Shown here piece by piece: positions 53,305 to 61,979 of a stretch of 64,000 nt of DNA. The stretch is from Clostridia bacterium. GTDB taxonomy: Bacteria > Bacillota > Clostridia > Oscillospirales > CAG-382. The notes beneath the pieces were generated by a model. It was given only the letters and a program-made list of their open reading frames with translations, did not search any database and was not told the origin of the DNA. Position numbers and translations under genes: made by a program. The stretch is taken from assembly GCA_017537345.1 (NCBI GenBank), contig JAFYKY010000017.1, forward strand, positions 186,001-250,000. The letters run 5' to 3'. Position 1 is the first letter of the stretch; every line of letters begins with the position of its first letter.

Positions 53305-54972
53305 ATGTTACTTTCAGGAGCAGATATTATCGTACGCACGTTGATAGAGCAGGGGTGTGACGTAGTTTTCGGCTACCCCGGCGGTCAGATAATCAACGTT
53401 TACGATTCATTATACAAATACAGAGATGAGCTTAAGCACGTGCTTACTGCTCACGAACAGGGTGCTACTCACGCGGCAGATGGATACGCCCGTGCAACCG
53501 GCAAAGTAGGCGTTGTTATCGCAACCTCGGGACCCGGTGCAACAAATCTTGTTACGGGTATCGCTACCGCTTACATAGATTCCGTTCCCCTTGTTGCCAT
53601 AACGGGCAACGTACCTAATTCGGTTATCGGTACCGATGGATTTCAGGAAATAGATATTACCGGTATCACACTTCCCATTACAAAGCACAACTACTTTGTA
53701 AGCAGTATAGAGGATCTGGCAGGTACCATACGCGAAGCGTTCAGAATAGCATCCTCCGGCAGACCCGGTCCCGTGCTTATCGACGTTCCCAAGGACGTGC
53801 AGATAGCAAAATACGAGTACGAGCCTATGCCCAAGGTAGAAAAGGATGCAAAGAACGCTGCAAAGGACATTCGTGTTCAGCAGGCTGCAGAGTGTATAAA
53901 TAACGCAGAAAAGCCTTTTATTTACTTTGGCGGCGGTGTTCTTTCCTCAGAAGCGAGAGAAGAAGTTCTTGAACTTGCAGAGCTTATAGATGCTCCTATC
54001 GGATGCTCTATGATGGGTATTTCTGGTGTTCCCACAGACCATCCCCGTTTTCTCGGAATGCAGGGTATGCACGGACATTACGCATGCTCAATGTCGATGC
54101 ACAATGCAGACTGCATTATAGCGTTGGGTGCAAGATTTAATGACAGAGTTACGGGAAACCGTGCAAAGTTTGCGAAAAAAGCAAAAATAGTCCATATAGA
54201 TATAGACGGTGCAGAGCTTTCCAAAACAATTGAACCTGCTCACGGACTTCGCGGCGACGTAAAGCTTACGTTGCAAAAACTTATTCCCTTGCTCAACAAA
54301 GTAAACCGTCCCGAATGGCAGGCTGTTGTAGATAAATTCAGAGTTGAAGAAGAGGCAGGACTTGATAGCAGAGAGGGAATGACTCCCAGAAACGTTATCA
54401 ATACGCTTAATAAATATCTTGATGCGGATACACCCGTTGCAACCGATGTCGGTCAGCACCAGATGTGGGCGGCACAGTATCTTAATTTCAAGAATCCCCG
54501 CAGGTTTATAACCAGCGGCGGCTTGGGTACAATGGGCTTCGGTCTGGGTGCCGCTATCGGTTCACAGCTGGGTACCAAGCAGAGAAGCGTTCTCGTAACG
54601 GGTGACGGAAGCTTCGGTATGTGTCTTAACGAAATGGCAACAGCAGTAAGCGAAAATCTGCCCGTAGTCATTCTTATAATGAATAACGGCGTTTTGGGCA
54701 TGGTTCGCCAATGGCAGACCTTATTCTTCGATAAGCATTATTCAAATACCGTTCTTGACAGAAAGACCGATTTTGTAAAGTTGGCAGAGGCTTTCGGTGC
54801 AAAGGCAAGCAGTGCGTTTACGCTCGAAGAGCTTGATGCGGCTTTGAATCAAGCCTTTAATCACGACGGACCGTATCTTATTGATTGCGCTATTGATAAA
54901 GACGAGTTCGTTCTGCCTATGCTTCCTCCCGGCGGTTCTATGGACGATATCATTGTAAAGATAGGAGACTGA
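53305..54972 (+). CDS. ilvB: Acetolactate synthase, large catalytic subunit
   Basis: Thiamine diphosphate enzyme making acetolactate (Val, Leu) or acetohydroxybutyrate (Ile). The 555-residue protein has the catalytic Glu in TAHEQGATHAADGYAR near residue 50, the FAD-type middle domain as in biosynthetic AHAS, and the ThDP motif GDGSFGMCLNEMATAVSENLPVVILIMNN (key GDGSFGM, near 433). The quinone/herbicide-site region GTDGFQEIDITG is near 112. ilvN follows 2 nt later. Confidence 0.97.
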   Translation: MLLSGADIIVRTLIEQGCDVVFGYPGGQIINVYDSLYKYRDELKHVLTAHEQGATHAADGYARATGKVGVVIATSGPGATNLVTGIATAYIDSVPLVAITGNVPNSVIGTDGFQEIDITGITLPITKHNYFVSSIEDLAGTIREAFRIASSGRPGPVLIDVPKDVQIAKYEYEPMPKVEKDAKNAAKDIRVQQAAECINNAEKPFIYFGGGVLSSEAREEVLELAELIDAPIGCSMMGISGVPTDHPRFLGMQGMHGHYACSMSMHNADCIIALGARFNDRVTGNRAKFAKKAKIVHIDIDGAELSKTIEPAHGLRGDVKLTLQKLIPLLNKVNRPEWQAVVDKFRVEEEAGLDSREGMTPRNVINTLNKYLDADTPVATDVGQHQMWAAQYLNFKNPRRFITSGGLGTMGFGLGAAIGSQLGTKQRSVLVTGDGSFGMCLNEMATAVSENLPVVILIMNNGVLGMVRQWQTLFFDKHYSNTVLDRKTDFVKLAEAFGAKASSAFTLEELDAALNQAFNHDGPYLIDCAIDKDEFVLPMLPPGGSMDDIIVKIGD

Positions 54973-54974
54973 TT

Positions 54975-55484
54975 ATGGATAACAGATTTACAGTAGCAAT
55001 TCTTGTTAACAACCAGTTCGGTGTCCTTAACCGAGTTACAAGTATGTTCAGACGCAGGCAGTTCAATATAAGCGCACTTACGGTAAGCGAAACCGAATCT
55101 GCAAAATATTCCCGTATCACCGTACTTTCCGAAGGTGACGAGATAAGCAAGCAGCAGCTTATAAACCAGCTGTACAAGCTTCCCGATGTTTGCTCTATCG
55201 TAGAGCTTAATCCTGCAGAAACGGTCAGCAGAGAGCTTTTGCTCGTAAAGGTGGCAAACTCCGGAGAAACGAGAAATGACGTACGCGCCGCCGTAGACGC
55301 ATTTGAGGGCAAGATTGTAGACTATACCCGCGAAACCACTATGATCCAGATGGTAGGGGATAGTCACAAAATTGATGCTTTTATTGACCTGCTTAGAGAT
55401 TTCGAAATACTTGAAATATGCCGTACCGGCGCCGCATCCCTTGAACGGGGCAATACAACCATACGCAAAGTTACAAACTTATAA
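54975..55484 (+). CDS. ilvN: Acetolactate synthase, small regulatory subunit
   Basis: Regulatory partner of IlvB that carries valine feedback control. The N-terminal ACT domain (about 1-78) starts FTVAILVNNQFGVLNRVTSMFRRR, and the C-terminal AHAS small-subunit domain (about 85-160) contains RELLLVKV and the later GRTGAASLERG-like CRTGAASLERG. Length is 169, typical of the Gram-positive ilvH/ilvN type. It is followed by a 30-nt gap and ilvC. Confidence 0.96.
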   Translation: MDNRFTVAILVNNQFGVLNRVTSMFRRRQFNISALTVSETESAKYSRITVLSEGDEISKQQLINQLYKLPDVCSIVELNPAETVSRELLLVKVANSGETRNDVRAAVDAFEGKIVDYTRETTMIQMVGDSHKIDAFIDLLRDFEILEICRTGAASLERGNTTIRKVTNL

Positions 55485-56531
<1,047 letters not shown>

Positions 56532-56542
56532 TTATTGTGAAT

Positions 56543-56572
56543 ATCCCCGGAGAGAAATTTACTCTCCGGGAT
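56543..56572 (+). other. GC-rich stem-loop between ilvC and ilvD
   Basis: CCCGGAGAG (56546-56554), loop AAATTTA, CTCTCCGGG (56562-56570), flanked by AT pairs. It is stable, but the following TTTCCCGTTT is not a proper U-run. It may lower read-through into ilvD or protect the 3' end of ilvC mRNA. Confidence 0.55.
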
Positions 56573-56601
56573 TTCCCGTTTAAACAAAAAGAGGAATTAA
56601 T

Positions 56602-58251
56602 ATGAAAAAAATAATTAAAGGCGTAGGTAACGCTCCTCACAGATCACTTTATCACGCTTTGGGTATGACAAACGAAGAGCTTGAAAAGCCTATGATCGGT
56701 ATCGTAAGCTCCTATAACGAGATCGTACCCGGCCATATGAATCTTGATAAGATCGTGGAAGCGGTGCGTATGGGCGTTGCTATGGCAGGAGGAAACCCCG
56801 TGGTGTTTCCTGCTATCGCTGTGTGCGACGGTATAGCTATGGGACACGAAGGAATGAAATACTCCCTTGTTACCCGTGATCTTATTGCAGATTCCACTGA
56901 AGCTATGGTTCGTGCTCACGGATTTGACGCTCTCGTTATGGTGCCCAACTGCGATAAAAACGTTCCCGGTCTGCTTATGGCGGCGGCACGTCTTAATATA
57001 CCCACCGTTTTCGTTAGCGGAGGTCCTATGCTTGCGGGCAGAGTAGGCGGTAAAAAACGCAGTCTTTCCAGTATGTTCGAAGCTGTAGGTCAGTACAACG
57101 CAGGCAAAATAGGGGAATGTGAGCTTGAAGAATTCGAGTGCAAAGTATGTCCCACTTGCGGTTCCTGCTCCGGTATGTATACCGCAAATTCCATGAATTG
57201 TCTTACCGAAGTTTTAGGTATGGGACTTAAGGGCAACGGAACTATTCCCGCTGTATACTCTTCCCGTATCGAGCTGGCAAAGCACGCAGGCATGGCGGTT
57301 ATGGAAATGCTTGAAAAGAATATCCGCCCTCTGGATATTATGACAGAAAAAGCATTTATGAACGCTCTTGCCGTTGATATGGCATTGGGATGTTCTACCA
57401 ACAGTATGCTTCATCTTCCCGCAATCGCCCACGAATGCGGAATAGATATAGATCTTGATATTGCAAACAGAATTAGCGCAAAAACTCCCAACCTCTGCCA
57501 CCTTGCTCCCGCAGGTCCCACATATATGGAGGATCTCAACGAGGCTGGCGGTGTATATGCGGTTATGAACGAGCTTAACAAAAAGGATCTGCTGTATACC
57601 GATTGCATAACCGTTACGGGAAAAACCGTAGGTGAAAATATCAAAAACTGCGTTAATCGCGATCCCGAGGTTATCCGTCCCATTGAAAATCCCTACAGCA
57701 CCACAGGCGGTATCGCTGTACTTAAAGGCAACCTTGCCCCCGAAGGAAGCGTTGTAAAACGCTCTGCCGTACTTCCCGAAATGCTGGTACACGAAGGTCC
57801 CGCACGGGTATTCGATTGTGAAGAGGACGCACAGGCGGCAATAGACGCAGGTAAAATCAACTCCGGTGACGTTGTTGTTATCCGCTATGAAGGACCCAAA
57901 GGTGGTCCCGGTATGCGTGAAATGCTTAACCCCACCTCCGCAATTATGGGAATGGGCTTGGGCTCTTCCGTCGCTCTTATTACTGACGGACGCTTCAGCG
58001 GTGCAACCAGAGGCGCTTGTATCGGTCACGTTTCTCCCGAAGCGGCTTCCGGCGGTGCTATCGGTATTGTAAAAGAAGGCGATATCATCAGTATAAATAT
58101 CCCCGAAAACACGCTTGAGCTTAAAATCAGCGAAGAGGAGTTCGCTTCTCGTATGGCATCCTTTGTGCCCAAAACAAAGCCTCTATCCGGTTATCTCAAA
58201 CGCTACGCCGCGTTGGTTTCCAGCGGTGCGAAAGGTGCGATACTTAACTGA
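56602..58251 (+). CDS. ilvD: Dihydroxy-acid dehydratase
   Basis: Iron-sulfur hydro-lyase giving the keto-acid precursors of valine and isoleucine. Cluster ligands are in [11 protein letters not shown] (Cys near residue 119) and [18 protein letters not shown] (Cys near 192), with the late signature [19 protein letters not shown] (about 472-490). Length is 549, normal. GAGGAA precedes the ATG. Its stop overlaps the next ATG (TGATG), coupling it to the DUF815 gene. With ilvA, ilvBN, ilvC and ilvE it completes the Ile/Val route. Confidence 0.98.
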   Translation: MKKIIKGVGNAPHRSLYHALGMTNEELEKPMIGIVSSYNEIVPGHMNLDKIVEAVRMGVAMAGGNPVVFPAIAVCDGIAMGHEGMKYSLVTRDLIADSTEAMVRAHGFDALVMVPNCDKNVPGLLMAAARLNIPTVFVSGGPMLAGRVGGKKRSLSSMFEAVGQYNAGKIGECELEEFECKVCPTCGSCSGMYTANSMNCLTEVLGMGLKGNGTIPAVYSSRIELAKHAGMAVMEMLEKNIRPLDIMTEKAFMNALAVDMALGCSTNSMLHLPAIAHECGIDIDLDIANRISAKTPNLCHLAPAGPTYMEDLNEAGGVYAVMNELNKKDLLYTDCITVTGKTVGENIKNCVNRDPEVIRPIENPYSTTGGIAVLKGNLAPEGSVVKRSAVLPEMLVHEGPARVFDCEEDAQAAIDAGKINSGDVVVIRYEGPKGGPGMREMLNPTSAIMGMGLGSSVALITDGRFSGATRGACIGHVSPEAASGGAIGIVKEGDIISINIPENTLELKISEEEFASRMASFVPKTKPLSGYLKRYAALVSSGAKGAILN

Positions 58252-59444
58252 TGAGCGCAGTAAAATTAAAAGAAATATATACAAATCTTCTCTCTCTGGC
58301 GGTTTTTCCGAAATTGTTGGAAGATAGCGTTGTTCTCGCCCTTTGCGAATATCTCTGCGCAGAAGACGATACAGGCATGCGTGTTTCAGAGTATGCAAAC
58401 TTCGTTTCAAAGGTTTTTTCCTGCGGAACTTCCTTTGCCCGTCATTTGCAAAACCTTGTAAATGACGATGAAAACGTGTATATCCGTACCATCGGTGCAG
58501 GGAAGACCCCCTCTGTTGCTTTGGAAAAAGCGGTTAACGCAGAGCTTGATATTCTCCAAAGTGTTTCGGAAATAACTCCGGAATTGCTTAAAGCTAATAT
58601 CGATTACAGCGGTTATCTGCCCGATTTCGATGTTGAAAAGGTGAATATACCCGATGAATACAGATATCGTTGTAACAACGTAAACAGATTCGGATTTGGT
58701 ATTTATTCCAAATACAAAATGTTTTATCTTGATGATGATCGGTGTATCGTTCCCGTTAAAAACCCTGATAGCATCGCACTTTCCGAACTTGTTGATTACA
58801 AAAATGAGCAAAATGTGATTATAGAAAACACATTAGCTCTTCTTGAAGAAAAGCCTGCCGCAAATATTCTGCTTACGGGTGATGCGGGTACCGGTAAATC
58901 CTCCACCATTAAAGCCGTGGCAAATGAGCTGTACGGAAAAGGACTTCGTATCCTTGAGGTGCGTAAGGAACAGCTTTATGCCCTTCCCGAAATTTTGGAT
59001 CAGTTAAGCGAAAATCCTTTGAAATTCATTATTTTCGTTGACGATCTCTCCTTCCGTGAGGATGACGATAACTTCGGCGCACTTAAAGCAATACTGGAAG
59101 GAAGCGTTTCCGCACGGTCGGGCAACGTGGTGATTTACGCCACCAGCAACCGCCGACATCTGGTAAAAGAAACCTTTTCCGGCAGAGAAGGGGACGACGT
59201 TCACCGTAACGATACTATGCAGGAAATTCTTTCTCTTTCCGCCCGTTTCGGAATTCATCTTTCCTTCTACAAGCCGAACAAAGAGACCTATCTCCATATC
59301 GTTACCCACCTTGCAGAGGAAAAGGGAATTGTTATGCCCAAAGACGAAATGTACGTTCTGGCAGAACGCTTCGCTCTTGAAAAGGGCGGCAGAAGCGCAA
59401 GAGCGGCAAAACAGTTTGTGGATAGCCTCATTACAAAACGATAA
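58251..59444 (+). CDS. DUF815-family AAA+-type ATPase
   Basis: P-loop ATPase of the DUF815 family, 397 residues. The N-terminal ~190 residues are family-specific and helical. Walker A GDAGTGKSS is at 210-218, Walker B is in FIIFVDDLSF near 263, and sensor-1-like YATSNRRHL is near 300. A C-terminal lid ends with GGRSARAAKQFVDSL. Family function is unknown. It starts at the last base of the ilvD stop and is followed by a terminator, so it is the last gene of the branched-chain operon. A link to that pathway is not supported by known biochemistry. Confidence 0.92.
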   Translation: MSAVKLKEIYTNLLSLAVFPKLLEDSVVLALCEYLCAEDDTGMRVSEYANFVSKVFSCGTSFARHLQNLVNDDENVYIRTIGAGKTPSVALEKAVNAELDILQSVSEITPELLKANIDYSGYLPDFDVEKVNIPDEYRYRCNNVNRFGFGIYSKYKMFYLDDDRCIVPVKNPDSIALSELVDYKNEQNVIIENTLALLEEKPAANILLTGDAGTGKSSTIKAVANELYGKGLRILEVRKEQLYALPEILDQLSENPLKFIIFVDDLSFREDDDNFGALKAILEGSVSARSGNVVIYATSNRRHLVKETFSGREGDDVHRNDTMQEILSLSARFGIHLSFYKPNKETYLHIVTHLAEEKGIVMPKDEMYVLAERFALEKGGRSARAAKQFVDSLITKR

Positions 59445-59449
59445 ACTAA

Positions 59450-59488
59450 AAAGCTTTTCCTTAATTACGGGGAAAAGCTTTGTTTTTT
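59450..59488 (+). terminator. Intrinsic terminator ending the branched-chain operon
   Basis: AAAGCTTTTCC (59450-59460) pairs with GGAAAAGCTTT (59471-59481) around a 10-nt loop, followed by GTTTTTTG. Confidence 0.9.
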
Positions 59489-59498
59489 GTAATAACTA

Positions 59499-59527
59499 TT
59501 GAAACAGCGGTATGTTAATGATATAAT
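59499..59527 (+). promoter_or_regulatory. Extended -10 promoter for the membrane protein/GLUG genes
   Basis: TTGAAA (59499-59504), 17 nt, perfect TATAAT (59522-59527), with TGA before the -10. It lies 22 nt before the start codon at 59550, directly after the upstream terminator. Confidence 0.75.
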
Positions 59528-59549
59528 ACCAATAGAAAGGGGTTTGAAA

Positions 59550-60236
59550 ATGAATCAAAATAGCGATAAAATTACATATACAACCTTTAAACACGATATA
59601 AAGCTTTCCGTCATCTTCGGAATCTGCTTTACTCATTTAATCGCGTTTACTTCGCTTATGCTGTACGTTTTGATCTTCATATTACCCGAAGAGATAACCC
59701 TTGCTCCGGGCAGAGCCGCTCTTGCGGTAGGTACTGTTTTTATAGGCGCTTTTCTCGTTGCGGTTACCGTATATTCGGGATGGCAGTTTGCGTATTATTG
59801 CGGCATATTTAGAACTGATTATATTTTTGATTCCGATGGAATTCACGCAAAAGGTCTGTTTAAAAGACAGTTTATGCCTTGGTCACAGATAAAGGATTTC
59901 GGATTTACATTTGTAATGTACCACAGAGAACTCAGACATTATTCCCGCTATTCAAAAGCAAAAGTGTTAAGAAAAACGGGCAGAATATTCAAAGCGTATT
60001 TTTCGGATACGGCTTGCAAGACCTTGACTAACGCGCAAAAGGAGATCAAGGGAAAACGTATAAATTTTTATATTATCTTCCCTTTGTCAACTCCGACTAT
60101 CGAACACTACGAAGGGATGACCTGGGTGCGTGAATTTGTTGATCTTACCGAAGAAAAGACAGGTATCAAGCCTCACGTTCCGGGGAAAATTCATCCGTTT
60201 CTGTATCCCGAAAAAATATATGATATTACCGAATAA
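59550..60236 (+). CDS. Two-helix membrane protein with PH-like region
   Basis: 228-residue protein of unknown function. Two membrane helices (about 19-45 and 56-77) precede a cytoplasmic region whose start, FRTDYIFDSDGIHAKGLFKRQFMPWSQIKDFGF (key DGI...PWSQIKDF, about 87-119), resembles bacterial PH / YcxB-like domains that follow membrane helices. ATG 59550 is used because AAAGGGG lies 8-14 nt upstream and the promoter start falls beyond the longer in-frame ATG at 59499. The GLUG-repeat gene follows after 14 nt and is probably co-transcribed. Confidence 0.78.
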   Translation: MNQNSDKITYTTFKHDIKLSVIFGICFTHLIAFTSLMLYVLIFILPEEITLAPGRAALAVGTVFIGAFLVAVTVYSGWQFAYYCGIFRTDYIFDSDGIHAKGLFKRQFMPWSQIKDFGFTFVMYHRELRHYSRYSKAKVLRKTGRIFKAYFSDTACKTLTNAQKEIKGKRINFYIIFPLSTPTIEHYEGMTWVREFVDLTEEKTGIKPHVPGKIHPFLYPEKIYDITE

Positions 60237-60250
60237 AGGACGAATTTGAT

Positions 60251-61498
60251 TTGAACAATAAAAAGGTTCTGTATTTAATAATTGCCGTGCTGTTTATTTT
60301 GGCAGCGGTACTTGCAATTATGCTTGTTTTACCCGAAAACGAAGAAAATTCAAAAGCGGAATCGGATATTTCACAAACATTTGATATAAGCGAAATTTCC
60401 CGGGAAATAAGCGAAAGCAGCAGTGAAGAAATCTCCGAAAGTGTTTCGGCGGAAAATTCGGAAGAAGAAAGTATACTTCCGGATATCTCTTTCGTTCCCG
60501 CTGTTTCCGATGAAGTCAGCGAACCTGTAGATACGCCTTCTTTACCGCCCGAAGAGGAAACGAGCACCTCCGACGAGGTTTCCGAAGAACCGCAGGTACT
60601 TATAACCGTTCCGCAGATCACCGTTCCGCAAGTTACAGGCAGTGCCTGGGACGGAAGCGTTTCGTCAGGATTTGAAAAGGGAAGCGGTACACAAAACGAT
60701 CCGTACGTTATTTCTACCCTCGCACAGCTTGCTTTCTTTCGGAATAGCGTGAATTCGGGCAACGATTACGACGGTAAATTCATTATGCTTTCCCAAAGTA
60801 TAAAAATATGTGAATTTGACGTTGAAGATCCCGATGAAGATACGGCTTTATGGGTAGGTATCGGTACGGATGCAAACCCCTTCCGCGGCACTTTTAACGG
60901 AAACGGAAACGCTGTCTGCGGTCTGTACGGCGATGGATTATTCGGGGTGATCTCCGGTAATATACAAAACGTCATTATTGCAAATTCTTACGTAACCTCA
61001 GGCGGCGCTGTGGTCGGCTCGGCTGTTAAAAACTATGATCTTGCCGAACATTATCCCTTTATCTACGGTTGCTGTGTAACGGACAGCACGGTTAACGGTA
61101 TCGGCGGTGTGATCGGCTACGCAGGCGGTTATATTGTAGAAAATTGTATAAATTCCGCAACTGTCAAAGGAAACAGCGAATGGGTTGGAGGAGTTGTAGG
61201 GGAATTTGCGCTCGGTACTATGACAAACTGCTTCAATCTCGGCATCGTTTCGGCAGATACGGTCTGCGGCGGTATCGTCGGCAACGCCTTTAACAGCAGC
61301 TTTTCCCAATGTTATAACGTAGGCGCGGTTAACGGCAGTGAATTTGGCGGCGGCTTTGCGGCGGTCGATTACACGAGCACCTATAAAAACTGCGGATATT
61401 CAGATACTTCCGCCGAATATGCTTTAAAAACCATTGACGGTGCTCTTGTTACGGAAACCAATGGGATTTCCGTTCTTAATTCAGACCAAATAGGTTAA
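60251..61498 (+). CDS. Membrane-anchored GLUG-repeat surface protein
   Basis: 415-residue exported protein. An N-terminal membrane anchor (about 7-27, with no lipobox Cys) is followed by a low-complexity linker very rich in Ser and Glu (about 30-125). A repeat domain follows, beginning AWDGSVSSGFEKGSGTQNDP (about residue 134), as in many GLUG/beta-helix surface proteins, with repeats around GIGGVIGYAGG, VGGVVGEFA and CGGIVGNAF. The start is TTG 60251 with AAAGGA upstream. GLUG proteins are extracellular; some are adhesins or peptidases, but no enzymatic motif is seen. A terminator follows. Confidence 0.82.
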   Translation: MNNKKVLYLIIAVLFILAAVLAIMLVLPENEENSKAESDISQTFDISEISREISESSSEEISESVSAENSEEESILPDISFVPAVSDEVSEPVDTPSLPPEEETSTSDEVSEEPQVLITVPQITVPQVTGSAWDGSVSSGFEKGSGTQNDPYVISTLAQLAFFRNSVNSGNDYDGKFIMLSQSIKICEFDVEDPDEDTALWVGIGTDANPFRGTFNGNGNAVCGLYGDGLFGVISGNIQNVIIANSYVTSGGAVVGSAVKNYDLAEHYPFIYGCCVTDSTVNGIGGVIGYAGGYIVENCINSATVKGNSEWVGGVVGEFALGTMTNCFNLGIVSADTVCGGIVGNAFNSSFSQCYNVGAVNGSEFGGGFAAVDYTSTYKNCGYSDTSAEYALKTIDGALVTETNGISVLNSDQIG

Positions 61499-61503
61499 TA
61501 TTT

Positions 61504-61534
61504 TTCGGCAGGGCTTTTCCTGCCGAATTTTTTT
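61504..61534 (+). terminator. Intrinsic terminator after the GLUG-repeat gene
   Basis: TTCGGCAGG (61504-61512), loop GCTTTT, CCTGCCGAA (61519-61527), then a run of seven T. Confidence 0.92.
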
Positions 61535-61544
61535 AAAAAATGTA

Positions 61545-61573
61545 TTGACAAATGCTGTTTAATGCGTTAGACT
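61545..61573 (+). promoter_or_regulatory. Promoter of the BlaI-M56 pair
   Basis: TTGACA (61545-61550), 17 nt, TAGACT (61568-61573). The -35 is perfect and the -10 weak (4 of 6). The -10 is itself within the first TTAGAC half-site of the operator cluster, so repressor and polymerase would compete. Confidence 0.6.
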
Positions 61574-61596
61574 ACATACGTCGAATCGATTAGACG
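61567..61596. promoter_or_regulatory. Putative operator for the BlaI-family repressor
   Basis: Three related half-sites: TTAGAC (61567-61572), GTCGAA in inverse orientation (61580-61585, one mismatch), and TTAGAC (61590-61595). The last two lie in the dyad CGTCGAATCGATTAGACG (61579-61596), which has a perfect AATCGATT centre. They cover the -10 and likely start site, where BlaI/MecI repressors usually bind. Confidence 0.55.
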
Positions 61597-61615
61597 AAGT
61601 TTAAGGAGTACAACA

Positions 61616-61978
61616 ATGGAAAACACACCGAAAGTTTTTGAAAGCGAATACAGATTTTGTCTTATACTCTGGGAGCACGAGCCTATCTCTTGTTCCGCCC
61701 TTGCGGTAATTTGCAAAGAAAAACTGGAATGGTCCCGCACCACTACCTATACGGTAATAAAGCGTCTTTGCGAAAGGGGAGTGCTTGTAAACGAAAACTC
61801 TATCGTACGTTCTCTTGTGAGTAAGGACGAAGTTCAGGTTTCCGAACTTGACGAACTGTTTGAAAAACGCTTCGAAGGCTCTTTGCCTGCGTTTATTGCT
61901 GCTTTTGCAAGGCATCAAAAGCTTTCCGAAAAAGATGTAGACGATATCCGAAAAATTATTGAACGGGGAGATAACTGA
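61616..61978 (+). CDS. BlaI/MecI/CopY-family transcriptional repressor
   Basis: 120-residue winged-helix protein. The DNA-binding part (about 10-75) shows FCLILWEHEPISCSALAVIC, then WSRTTTYTVIKRLCERGVLV, the typical BlaI recognition-helix segment (compare WSxxTVxTLLxRLxxKGxL in the family). The C-terminal helices (76-120) would make the dimer. AAGGAG lies upstream of the ATG. Its partner M56 protease gene starts 1 nt after its stop, as in blaI-blaR1. In known systems protease-triggered cleavage of the repressor turns on the target genes; here the regulated genes seem to be the pair itself and perhaps unseen ones to the right. Confidence 0.93.
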   Translation: MENTPKVFESEYRFCLILWEHEPISCSALAVICKEKLEWSRTTTYTVIKRLCERGVLVNENSIVRSLVSKDEVQVSELDELFEKRFEGSLPAFIAAFARHQKLSEKDVDDIRKIIERGDN

Positions 61979-61979
61979 A

